This document shows positions 10,850 through 22,859 of a stretch of 64,000 nucleotides of DNA, one piece after another. The translations under genes and the position numbers were made by a program. Numbering within the stretch: position 1 is the stretch's first letter; each line of letters starts with the position of its first letter. The DNA comes from Nymphaea colorata (Eukaryota > Streptophyta > Magnoliopsida > Nymphaeales > Nymphaeaceae). The stretch is from positions 11,663,503-11,727,502 of the forward strand of contig NC_045143.1 in assembly GCF_008831285.2 (NCBI RefSeq), read 5' to 3'. The notes below the pieces were generated by a model, which was not told the origin of the DNA, searched no databases, and saw only the letters and a list, made by a program, of their open reading frames with translations.

Positions 10850-13800
10850 ATAACATGGTTGGAGCTGATACATACTTTTACAACATTGATACATGGAAGA
10901 CATTATGAACCTGTGAATACTGTGGTGGCATTTCCAATTGTTATGTTGTCTCACCAATTCTTCAAGGATTTCAAATGGCCCAATAAATCAGGGATTCAAG
11001 TTACCCCTCCAAGCAAATCTGAAAATTCCTTTGATTGAGGCCACACGTAAGAACACATGGTCTCCAATTTCAAAGTTCATAGCTCATCATCTCTTATGAG
11101 CATAACTTTTCTTTTTCTGCATCATCTTGATTTGGTTTATATAATGTTGTAAAACCAAAGGGTGTTCAATTTTTTATCACCAATTTCATTCCAATATGCA
11201 GGTGATTGGCATAGACATCCATATAAAACTTCAAAAGACATCATGCCAATGCTAGAATGATAACTATTGTTGTAAGTGAATTCAGCTAGTTTTACATATT
11301 CTCTAGGGTTAAAATTGTCCTTTCTACTTGTCCATCAATTTGTGAGTGAAATGCTGAACTCATATGCAACTCAGTTTCCAAAACAAGCTGAAGGGCTTTC
11401 CAAAAATGAGAGGTGAATTTGGGATCTTTGTTTGAAATAGTTGTAGGTAGTACACCATGTAGTCGAACTTTCACATCAACGTACAATTCGTCTGAAGATT
11501 CCAATGATTGATTAGCTCTTATTGGAAAGAAGTGAGCAGACTTCGTTAATCAATCGACAATGACCCAAATTGCATTTTCGAGTCCTTGGCAATCCCATGT
11601 AAAGTCCATCACTATATCTTTCCATTTCCATAAAGGGATCTCAATTGGTTGAAGTAATCCTCTAGGCTTTCGACGTTCTATGTTAACTTGCTAACAAGTA
11701 AGACATTTTGCCACATGTTTGGCGATATCAGCTTTCATTCCTGGCCACTAAAATTTTTGTCGAGCATCTTGATACATTTTATTTGCTCTTGGATAAAGTG
11801 TATACTTACAGCCATGTAATTCATTCATGAGTTTCTTTCTTACTTCTACATCATTTGATATCCATAATCAGCTTTGAAAACAAACACTATCATTATTGTC
11901 TAAAGAAAAATCTGATTCATCCTTTTGCCATTGAGCAGCCATTTGACTGTAATTATGATCATCCATCTTTTTTTGTTTGATCATATCAATCAGCTCATTT
12001 GATGTTGTTGCACACAGGTAAGTATTTCTGGGGGTAAGTTGAAAATGATGCCAGGAAGTCAGTTCTTCAATCAACTTCCATGTTTGAACTAATAGACTTC
12101 CTACAATCACAGTATCTTTACAACTAAGGGCATCTACAACAACATTTGCCTTTCAGGGTGGTATGACATCTTTAAATCATAGCCCATTAGATACTTTTGA
12201 GAAAATAGATAAGTGACTTATAGTCAATAAATACTTCAAATTGTAATCCATACAAATAGTGTGACCACATATTTAAGGCATTAACCACTACACTAAGTTC
12301 CAAATCATGGGTCGGGTAATTACACTTATGTGGACGTAGTTTTCATGACATATAAGCGGCGACTCACCCACTTTGCATCAAGACTGCTCCATAGCCATAC
12401 TTTGAAGCATCAGTATAAACGGCAAATCCTTCATTTCCAGATGGATTGCCAAAATTGGTTTGTAGTTAGTTTCTGTTTCAAAATCTGAAAACTTTGTTCG
12501 CATTTTTCTCTCTATTCAAATTTGTGCCTTTCTTCAAAAGTGCATTCATGGGTATTGCTATCTAAGTGAATCCTCATACAAACCTCCTGTAATAACCAAT
12601 CAATCCAAGGAAGGATCTTACTTCAATAACATTAGTAGGAGTCTTCCAATTCTAAACTACCTTAATTTCGGTTGGATCCATGGCATTACCTTCACCAGAA
12701 ATGATGTGCCCCAAGAAGCTTATCTTGGATAACCAAAAGCCACGCTTTAAAAATTTTGCATATAAGCTGTGTTGTCAAATAATACTCAACATTTTCCTTA
12801 GGTGTTCCTTGTGTTCTTCTTGGGTGGATGAATAAATTAACACATCATCAATACTGATCAAGATATTCATTAAATACTATGTTCATTAAAACCATGAACA
12901 CAACTAGCACATTAGTCAAACCAAAAGGTAGAACCCGAAACTCATAATGTCCATACCATGTTCTAAAACCAATGTTCAAGATATCCTCTTAATTTTTAAT
13001 TGGTGATACCCAAATCTAAGGTCAATCTTGGAGAACACATGGACATTCTTCAGTTGATCCAACAGATCTTCAATTATAGGAAGGGGATACTTGTTCTTAA
13101 TAGTCACTTGATTTAGCATTCAATAGTCAATGCATAACCAAAATGATCCGTCCTTTTTCTTAACAAATAGTAAAGGTGCACCCCGAAGACACTTGGTCTA
13201 ATACATCCTTTATTGATAAGCTCTTGCAACTGCTTCTTTAATTCTTCTAGTTTAGTGGAAGCTATTCTACATGGTGCTTTTAAGATCAAAGCAGCACCGG
13301 GTACCAAATCAATAGTAAACTCAATCTTTCATGGTGGTGGTAATCCTGAGAGATCTTCTAGAAATACATCTCCAAATGGCTGGACCACTGGGGTCAGATC
13401 TATCTTCAATGTTTCTGTTTTCTTTATAACCACATGAATAAAATAGACTATGTTGAAATTTTTTTTGTGTTGTTGCATCCACAAGCTGGCTAGAGTTATT
13501 TTGGAAGTGTGTTCATGACTCTATGATTGGAATACTATAGGGTTAGAGCTATTGGCACATATAGTAATCATCTTTTTATGACATTCATTTAATGCATCAT
13601 GCTCACACATCCAATCCATACCTAGGATTATGTCAAATCCCTCTATGTCAATGATTTTCAGGTTTGCGAGAAGTATATTTCCTAAAATTTCTATCCCAAT
13701 ATCAAGCACATATCATGTACAACAATCATGAAACCCAATAGCACTAGGCACTCTAAATTCGTATGGAGCATGTAGTGTTGGCACATTTAGGCAGAGTGAC

Positions 13801-14640
13801 AAATGCCTAGATATGAAAGAACGAGAAGCTCCAAAGTCAAACAAAACATGTGCCAAGAATGAGTATATAAGTAGGGTACCTTCCACAAGATCTAGATTCT
13901 GAAGGCTCTCAATCATTGTGGACTCTCTTGGTTGTAGGTCTATTTGTAGGTTACGGTGGCTGAGTAGGTCTGGCATGAGATGGTCATTTTGGTTGAAATC
14001 CTTGCATCTTAGAATATTCTCTAGCGAAATGTACTTGTTCACCACAATCCAAACATACCTATGTGAATCTAGGATAGGGTCTCCCAAAATGTAGTTGGTG
14101 GAAAAAATGACATTCTTCATGATTAGGTTTGTTTTGAGGGTACAGTTTACAAAAATGGGGGTGATGAAAAGGGTCTGTACTTAGGCACAAAAGGTTTCGC
14201 GGTTGGGGCTTGAGGCAATAATAGAGACCCAAAAAACTTTCCTTTTCCTGGACCTTGAATCTAACACAAAGTCTCTTGTACTTGGGTCACTCAATTGCCT
14301 ATGTTAGGTCTACATGACTTGTTCCCATCATTCTCAACCTCAAACTATCATTCGACCTTCTGATAAATTTATTTGCTCAGGCCTTGTCAATAGTGTATTT
14401 ATTTCGGCAGTATTTTTCTAGATGATGGAACTCATAGATATACTCTTCAATAGTTCTACCACGCTGAGCCAAGTTAAGGAATTGTTGCATCATTCTTTCC
14501 TTGTCCCTTTCCTGACCACCACCAGTTCCTACGACATCTTGTCGAGACCTCTGTCTAGTATACTGAGACATTCTTTTGTGAATTAAGGTTTTACTCTCAA
14601 TAATGCACAAATTTTTATTTCTTATTACATAACTTTTCAA
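10850..14640 (-). pseudogene. Gypsy gag-pol remains
   Basis: Broken minus-strand frames appear in canonical gypsy order. They are a gag stretch (14640-14377, with QRGRTIEEYIYEFHHLEKYC), an aspartic protease (14120-13521, with VLFDFGASRSFIS and IILGMDWM), and the start of reverse transcriptase (13307-13113, with [10 protein letters not shown]). A more degraded RT/RNase H stretch lies between about 13100 and 12100. The integrase C-terminal half (11504-11292) keeps SNKDPKFTSHFW and SAFHSQIDGQVER. Stops and frameshifts separate all parts, and the protease Asp-Ser-Gly has become Asp-Phe-Gly. No functional product is expected. Confidence 0.85.
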
Positions 14641-14757
14641 CTTGTTTTATTTAAAGCAATTCATAATGAATTTCTCAGTATCCTATCAATATCACATTTA
14701 CCTGGTACTCACCTGCTGGCTTGTGATCAGAGGCAGATCTGAGAAACAAAATGGGTT

Positions 14758-14769
14758 GCTCTAATACCA
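14758..14769 (-). other. Degenerate initiator-Met tRNA primer binding site
   Basis: Minus strand reads TGGTATTAGAGC, one base from the plant consensus TGGTATCAGAGC. It lies five bases inside the 5' LTR edge, which fixes the element's orientation as minus. Confidence 0.75.
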
Positions 14770-14774
14770 TTAAA

Positions 14775-17700
14775 TGTAACATTCTAATGTCATACACAAC
14801 TAAACATGAAAATGAAATAGATACATAGTTGTTTTTGTTTTTTTGTAGCCGAAGCAGAATAATTACACACCTATGTAATTTCATAAGCCCAATTAGCCCA
14901 TGGCACGATTTGTCCTAGCAATTAATGTTACTAATGAAAAACACCTATTTGTAAAAGCCTTACTTTATATATATGTTGGAGAGCCATAGCTCTCAAGTCT
15001 TATTCTCAAACACCATAAAGCTATACAAGTATGTACAAACAAAAGTGCATAGGGAAGATATATGTGACATTGTCTCATTACTTCCCAACAACCTCCTATC
15101 CTTTCAGCCACCTAATCAATGAGCATCATCTGTTATATAGTGATAACCTAATGAAGGAAGATAGTCATGCATCAGCATAGCCGTTGAGAACAATGAAAAT
15201 CATCACAAGATCTCTGGTATATCCATTGATTGTAGAGTTCATGTATTGTATTGATTGTTAAAATAATAATGAGTGAGTATCATTATTGGAAGCAAGCTCA
15301 CTCTAAAACTGGTGAGTCATAGTTCAAAAGGTTCACTAAATTTGGTTTCCCGATTTCTTTGTCATTCCAACAAATCAGACTCAATTTGAGTCACGTGAAA
15401 ACCAATCACATCGGTGATAACAAAGAAAGCATATGAATGAATAAATAAACAGACAATTCAAAATCTTGTGTATTTTTATGGCGCAAACATACACACCTGC
15501 CTGAGTAAGATCACATGATGCCACCCAACTTGTTGGTGCATTTAGGGCAGACCATTGCGCAACGTACAGTCCCAAACACTAAGTCACTAGGAATATTGGT
15601 AGAGTTTGGGGTAACCCCTGCCATGGCTCATATTTCGTGGAGCTCAACTATGTTATTGCAGTAAATGCATCCCACACTCATTTCCTCATGATGGGGATGA
15701 GCTTCTCTAAGTACCTCAGGGAATGAGTACTTTATCAATCCCTACATTTAGGAAAGAGCCACCCAACCTAGCTGCTTTTATGTTTTACAATTGGATTCAA
15801 ATCTTTATAGTCGCAACATGTGCTGATCTCAAACTGTTTATTTCTGATAAACAGTGTCATTCTCAGAGTTTTCCCTTATACCATCAACCTACAAATATGA
15901 AACATGTCATACGCCGTTGTGCACATCATTATGATAACTCAGGCCTAAGCAAATATTTGCATAAAGAAAATAAACAATCATCATGTTCAATCAATTTAAT
16001 GCATGAGCATACATCTACATCTATCATCACTACTTTTCTTGCATTATCAAATATGCTCATCTTAGAGCTAAATAATGAGTTTATCATTAAAAAACTCACT
16101 TTTGAAACTCAACATCGAGTATAATTCACCAACTCAACTCAAGTTCTCTATTTGAGTGTTGCACGTACTTCTAAAAATAGATACAACTAAATAACATGCA
16201 TGTATGCATGAACATCATTTCAAGGAATCAAACTGAACTTAATTAATTTAAGCCATGTATTCAACTTGCAAATTAGTTCGACACAAATTTCGATGTATCC
16301 TAGACAATTAAGCCACGCGAACACTGATGACACAAGCTGTTTGTTGCTTGTATGCACTACATGCAAAAACAAGGGAGGTCAAGGTTTCCAACAAAAATTT
16401 AGCAACATCTCGACTACCGCTTCTAATTTTCTAGATTCCGATCTAGTAGAATCATGAAGAATAGCTGCAAAGTGCAGCCTAAAAGAATTAATAAAAATTT
16501 ATATGGTAAACAATCTAAAATTTACATGTAATAAAAAATTTGTAATAACTTTCATTATACCTAATATTATAGTAAAGTCTTTGTCCATGTGATTATATTG
16601 CACGAGATGAAGAATCCGACAAAGTTTTTGTCACTGATGGACACTTTCTCTCTCCTCAATTTTCTCTCTACCCTCTCTTTCTCTCTCATCTCTCTCTCTC
16701 TCTTTCTCATATTTTCCCTTTTCTCTCTCTTTGTCCTCTCCTCTCCTCCCTCTTTCTCTTCTTTTCTTTCTTCCTCCTCTCCTCCCTCTTTTTCCTTCTC
16801 CATTTTTCTTCTCTCTCTTGCATTCTAAAGGGGATGGCAACGCCCATTTATAGCCAAAATTTATTATCTTTTATTGCTTATTCTATCATATTTTATATTA
16901 ATATATATTGAGGATGTTTAGAAAAATGATAATATATTTTGAAAAGGTTTTTTTTTCAATTAATTGGATTTGAATGATTAGTTTCTGTTCGAGTTTATCT
17001 TAGTGTCTAATCCTAGCTTAAAAGCTCTAATATATCATTAAATGGGTGTTTAAGCTCTTAAATGTCGTTAACTAAACAAAATCATGATTCGCATAATTTA
17101 ATCCTGATTAGCTAATTGCTAGTCTATCCCTAGTTATGGCTGAACATTACAAGTTTGACACTCACCAAAGACCATAATACCGGGGTCATATTGGGTCTTA
17201 AACTATTTTAGCCTCCTAGTTTGACTGTGAATTTCATAAACATAGGCATCCATTTTCGTTTGCGAGACGTGAGCAAGACTAGCAATATACATAAAGAAAC
17301 ATAGTAGGATTCAGGAACTTTCAAGGCTTAAACTGTAACGTTTGTCTCATGCAGGTGGATCGGATCGGGTCTAGACCCAGACCCTAATCCTCCTGCGTGG
17401 GAGCCCGACGCCTCTTCTCCCTCGCCTTCCTCGACATCTCCTTCTCCTTTGTCTCTCGCTGCTTCGCACGACAGAGAGAAACGGGAGGCGGAAGGTGGCT
17501 GCGGCGACACTTGGGTTGGCGGAGGAAGGATGGTGGCGGCGGCACTCTGGTAAGCCCTCTCGACCTTTGCCTCTTCCCCTTCTTTCTCTCTTCTTCTTCC
17601 TTTTTCTCCTCCTCCCTCTTTTGTTGTTTCTGTTATCTCCCCTCTCAACCGCACAACTTCCCTCCTGCACAACCCTCTCTTTCTCGTGCTATTCCCCTCC

Positions 17701-20549
17701 TCCGCCACTCTCACACTCTGTCGCCCTCTCTGCCTGCACTCTCCCCTCTTTGTCAGCGCCCTCTCTCTGGTCGTCTCTCTCTTTTTCTTTGCATTCTATC
17801 TCTCTCTTCTTCCCTCTCGCTCTCTTGTCTATCTCTCCCCTCTGTTCGAACCCCCTTGCCCGTTCCCCCTCAACCTCACCCAACTATGCAACCCTCTCCC
17901 ACCTCTCTCTGTCAGCTCCCTCTCCCTAATTGTGCGAGTCTCCCTCAACCGAACCCTCCCTCTCAGCCGAGCCTCCCTTTTTGCCTTGCTGACTACCTCC
18001 TTCTCACGGCAGACCCTCCTCTTGCATTCTTTCTCACTAATTTTTCACCCTTTTGTGGCTGTTTGGTCGGTTGGCAGCTTGGAGATGCATCATTCCCCTC
18101 ATACGAGTGAATTGAAGGTATTGGTGGTGAAGCCAGCGGGCAATCATTGGCATTGCCACTTGATCAGACTCCTGAGGTGGTTGCCAAGAACTCTACAACA
18201 GTTTTGACGCTTAAGATTGGGGTGAGCAATGCCTAATCGAGCCTAGATCGACTAATATTATCTATTAGAGCATGTATAATTATTATTTAGGCATGCTAGA
18301 CTCATGATTTGATGATTTGGAATGCATTTTAGTGATGTTGCTATCTTAGAGAAAATTAAGGATTATTTTGAGAAGAACGAGAATCCACATGTATATTTAT
18401 CTCTTTAGGATGATGTGTTGATTTTCGAAGCTATTTGAAAACATGGTAGAGATTTCATGTAGGTGAGAAGATTTAGAATCATTTTAGTAAGCACATGACG
18501 CCTGCGTTTGTCGATGGACGTATTGCAGTGTTAGTTGGAGAAGAATATCTAAGTTGAGTGTAACCATTGGGTAGACGACTCAACTATGGAAGCAAGTGAA
18601 AAGTGTATTAGTGATTGGTTCAAATCAAAAGTGTGGAGCTTGGATTATTTGGTGGCAACCTCAAGGAGTTGAGAAGTGGCCTATTGGAGGGTTTTGTGGG
18701 TCGACACTACCCGTCGACACCTTCTTCAGGCGATGACATGCCTCAATGATTATATTTTATACTTATATAAGTTGTAAAGCGAAGTGAGTCAAAATCTTAT
18801 TGCTTGATTGTGTTTGCAGGTACACCGGGCATGTCCAGTAGACCTTGAGCAACATGACATGAATCTCGAGACATTTTGAAGTGTTTTGTGGACGCGCGAC
18901 AGGTATGGAGGCATTCCAAGCAAATCTCTACCTGGGGCCAACATGTGAATGTGTATTTTCAGGATCATAGGATCCTAAGATTGTGATGTGAGTGAATGAT
19001 TCTTTTGTGAGTGAATGTATGTATGCATGCGAATGATTTGTTATGTGATAAGTTATGTTTTGGAAAGTTATTAAAAGCTTGTTTTGAAAACTATTACGCA
19101 TTTACATGTGCATGCTAGAATTGATAACTGATTAGGACAAAATAAGGTGGAGTATCGAGATGAGTATCTCGTCGACCCCGATTGTACATTAGAGAGCATC
19201 GTAGAATGATAATTGCATAAGACAGCTACGAACCATCACAGATCGAGACTACTCTCCAGGATTTGGCTAAGTTTTGAAAGATGTGATTGAAGTATTTGAT
19301 AAATGTGAACATTGTGATGTGTTGCACATGCATTGTCATAGACAATAATGCAATTGAATGAGATTGAAGTGTAGTTGTATCCATAATGTTATGATGGCTA
19401 GCTAAGAATGTTAATGTTATGTATAACCCTCGTGTAGAGGTATTTGGAGGTATAGGTGCACTCGTGGAGTGAATCAACCTCATGAGCTAGCCAGTCATTT
19501 TGTGAATGTGCAATTATAATGATAAGAAAAAAATAATAAGAGATGAGAGGCCAGAGGGACGTGACAATGTGTTTGAAAGTTGCCCCATCTTCGCCACTGG
19601 TCTCGCCTGTTCGGAGCGCAGGCGGTGCAAAGCCCTAAGGTATTGTTATGTGATGTGCTTAGAGCATTGGGCTCCCGCTTTCCCAAATTGGGTGTCCTAG
19701 GAAAGGTTGAATATCTCTCCTTGGAATTCACACATCCTTGGACGAGTGCTTTACCGCTGCAGCGGGAATGGATTCATATTGTTTTGGGCCACCACGGGGT
19801 TGTCTCCTAGCTGTAGGCCGTCCGCTGTGTGCACATGCCTGTGTTTGCACCCACAAGAACTATCAATTCATTAAAGTTAATGTAAAAGAAAGGAATGTAA
19901 ATGAAGTGATTGAATGATGTGTTATGCCTGAATTGCATGTGGCTATTGAATGTGATATTGTGACCCTTGTGTGACCTTTGCATGTTGTGGTATATGCGAA
20001 GGGCTTCTTGACAAGTTATGTGACGATGTGCCCTACCTCAACATGATAGTAATTTGTTTCGTAATTGTTATATCTCATATGTGAACCCTACCTAAAAGGT
20101 TTAGGGATTACCTGGCTTGTTGATATACTGCGAATGCTAAGCCTTCAATTGTTTCCTTTTTCAGGTTTTGGCAGACCCGGGGCAGCAGGTTGATCAGATG
20201 GTTTCACTCACATCCTACTGGGAAGGTTTTGGGTCTTTTGTAGTGCCGGCGCGACATGCTTAAGTCTCTTTGATGTCATGTTTTTGTTAGACATCAAAGT
20301 CGTGGTTTGGGACATTTTGTGATGTATATTGATGTGATTTTTGTATGAACTGAAATTGTTATATAAAATAAAAGTTTGCCCCATTGTTTGAATTGCATAG
20401 CTCCTCCCCTTTTGAATTGTTGTGCCATCGCACTTCAACGTTTTGTATTTTAGAAAGAAAAAAAATTATTTGAGGGTCAAAAAAGGTTGGGGTGTGACAC
20501 AAACTATAACTCATAAATTGTTTCTAATGTTAAGAAGTTGTATGTTACA
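14775..20549 (-). repeat. 5' LTR of the decayed gypsy element, interrupted
   Basis: Starts TGTAACATTC and ends GTTACA on the plus strand. The LTR sequence runs to 17333 and resumes at 20500 with AAACTATAACTCAT, matching the left LTR at about 10560-10607. The intervening 3.2 kb is foreign. Confidence 0.8.
17334..20499. mobile_element. 3.2-kb insert in the gypsy LTR; candidate solo LTR
   Basis: Bounded by TGTAACG at the left and GGGGTGTGACA at the right, i.e. TG...CA ends like an LTR. Flanking pentamers are TAAAC (17329-17333) and CAAAC (20500-20504), four of five identical. The interior has a GC-rich, pyrimidine-rich block (17370-18050) followed by AT-rich non-coding DNA. It has no retrotransposon protein domain and no internal LTR pair that I could see, so a solo LTR or a large non-coding derivative is the simplest reading. 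Its orientation is not settled. A longer duplication (AAACTGTAAC / AAACTATAAC) is an alternative reading that would suggest a DNA transposon. Confidence 0.55.
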
Positions 20550-21900
20550 GGTAATATCCTTCCTAATTGGTTTCTTATGCACTATCCTTATTGTAAATGG
20601 AAGTGGATCAATAAAACAACTAAAACATCTAAATCTATCCTACCTGCACCAACCAAATTCAAAAAATAACAATTTAGAAGTTCATGATTCAATCAATTAA
20701 ACCAAAACAATTATCCTAAACCTGTGTAGCAATCAAAAAGATCCTAGCTAGTCCATGTCCTACATAAAAAGTCACACAAAGTATAAAGAAATGGAAATTT
20801 ACCTATAGCTGCAGGTTGATTCTCCAAGAATCCATAGCCTTCATTTTCCAAGCTAGCCTAGAAACCTCTTAGAAGGGCTCCTCCTCCAAGCATGCCTTGG
20901 AGGCTAATGGGTGAGCAAAAAAAAAAAGGCAAAAAAGGTAGGGTTTCCCATAAAAAGGAAAAGTACTTCCTCTCAGAAGGACTTCACTAGTGATTGGTTT
21001 CTTCACAAAAGAGGTTGTGTTGTCACCAAGGGAAATGCGCCACTGGTGCTCCCTTGACATTTTTTTTAAAAAAAAAGGAACCCCAATTTAATATATTAAT
21101 AAATTCCTACAACCACATAATTAAAATCCATTTATACAGGTACTCAATTATAATTAATTCCAAAAGTTGGGTCACACACATGAGAGTTTAAGTTATGCAT
21201 TTTCAGGCATGAATAGGAGTCGAACTCATGAAATTGGGTGGCATTGGGGTAGATGTAAAAAGATTGTTTTGCCCCTAGTCACCTATATCCGCTATGTTTA
21301 CACTATTTTATGCATTTTAAACTCTATTTTTGCTCAATTTGAACCATAGGTCCTTGATATCTATTCAACTACATATATGGAAGTTTTCTCTAAAATCAGT
21401 CTATGAATTCCCATTCCATTAAAAAGAATAAAAGAATAAAGAAAGTCTATACAATACCTAACAAGGCTTCAAAGTGCTACTCAGCCTTATTGGACAGTAA
21501 GAAAACAACATCTAAAGAAAGGTGCTCCTCAGAAATTGTAATCTTGTTGGACCTAGATGTTTGAAAGCACGTTTTATTGGCTTGGAAAGAGGCCAAGAAT
21601 CTTCCAAGCCATCTCTTCTATCAACATGAACAACCTCAGAAATTGTAATCTTGTTAGACCTAGATCTTACTTGAACAACATGAGAACACTCAAGCATCTC
21701 GAAAAGTAGAACGTGTAAAATCTTCATCTCCAAGATATCCCAATCATTATAGTCTAAAATTACAAATTTCTTGATGACTCTATCTTCCTCCAAAAAGTGC
21801 TAGCAACTATTCCTTTCCTACCTCTAATGCACAACACAATTTCAATGACACATCTTGTGTCTGTTGAATAAGCCAAAAAGAAGAAAAAATCCCAATTTTC
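20550..21900. other. Non-coding stretch between the gypsy element and the LINE 3' part
   Basis: AT-rich sequence, possibly LINE 3' flank or older repeat. It contains a direct repeat of about 32 bases (CTCAGAAATTGTAATCTTGTT core) at about 21529 and 21635. No gene recognised. Confidence 0.4.
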
Positions 21901-21956
21901 AGCCACAAGTTAATAGCTGCAAGCATGGTGAGACCAATCCTGCCTGAGAATCATCT

Positions 21957-22386
21957 CTACACAAGCATACCAGATTTCAACTTTAATATATGTATTTGTT
22001 GTATCCACATTATTGTGCACCATACTATTATAAATACTTTGAAGTCTCCATATAACTGTATTGGAACAAAGATTCCACAAACTTTGAGTTCTTTACAGCA
22101 AAGTCCCTTTCGAATCCACCACATAAAGATTATGCAGAAGTCTCCTCGGGAGATCTGAATACTCCAGACCATGTGAGCAAAAACTGCCAAGTGGAGGCTA
22201 CATATTGACAAGAAAGCAATACATGATTTTGGTTTTCAACAGTTCTTGCAAAAAAGATATCATGATTCCAAAGGAATGTGTAGTCATTGCAACTTAAGTT
22301 CAGTAGACAATTTGTCAACACTACCAATGTAAGCAAATCAGCAAGCTTGAGGCATGGACCTAGAAAACCAAATCCACCTGCACAAT
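21957..22386 (-). pseudogene. LINE ORF2 C-terminal part (zf-RVT-like)
   Basis: Minus-strand frame containing NHVLLSCQYVASTW, similar to the HLFFxCxxxxxxW pattern of the zinc-binding region after plant LINE reverse transcriptases. It breaks off exactly at the gypsy insertion site and is continued upstream at 29147-29327. Several frame changes are present. Confidence 0.55.
22382..22386. repeat. Target-site duplication, left (ACAAT)
   Basis: ACAAT directly left of the gypsy element, matched by ACAAT at 29147-29151 directly right of it. Confidence 0.8.
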
Positions 22387-22859
22387 TGATGCAAACCAAC
22401 TTGCAGATGAACTAAAGTAACTTGCAGACGAACGAAAATGAACGAAGCTTCGAAACTAAGATACACTAAATGACAACAAGGAAGACAATGTAAAACAAAA
22501 TAACCTTTTTCTTCATTCGATATCAGCTGTGTACAAAATAGCTTTGTCATCCCTTTATACGGACGTGAAAAGCAACGGGTCGGGTCTTGAATAAGTGCCT
22601 GAATCCAAACAGACCCACTTAGATACAAAATGAATATACTAACAAAATGGATAACAAAATAACATATGTAGACCAAATTTACATTTCAACCCTTGGTCCG
22701 CCTTGAGTATCTACGCAGAGGAACCTCCTCTCGCGTAAGCTCTGGGTCTACAGGGGATCCCACGGCTGAAGGCTCAAGGACTGCACTGTTGCCCGAAGGT
22801 GGAACTTGAGGCGAGGAACTGGACTAGGAGAGTGACGGGTCTGGTCCTGCCCTGCATCA
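22387..22859 (-). repeat. 3' LTR of the gypsy element
   Basis: 473 bases, ending in the perfect inverted hexamers TGATGC...GCATCA on either strand. Its U3 part encodes the last 36 or so codons of the pol frame. Confidence 0.88.

Larger units (their letters stand above)
7772..20549 (-). mobile_element. Decayed Ty3/gypsy LTR retrotransposon with very long LTRs
   Basis: The left (3') LTR is 7772-10607. The right (5') LTR is 14775-17333 plus 20500-20549, split by an insert. The two share a co-linear series of matching blocks, for example around 7970/14970, 9900/16630, 10340/17165 and 10565/20505. The interior (10608-14774) holds remains of gag and pol on the minus strand. A degenerate initiator-Met tRNA primer site (14758-14769) and a purine tract (10608-10620) sit at the expected places. 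LTR divergence with many indels and stops in every coding segment indicate an old insertion. I could not identify a clean target-site duplication because the left LTR edge is altered. Confidence 0.85.

Noticed and set aside
17397-18110. Open frame of 237 codons in the GC-rich block
   Set aside because: Low-complexity Ser/Leu/Pro/Phe composition caused by a CT-rich tract, overlapping open frames in other phases, and location inside a repeat insert; no domain.
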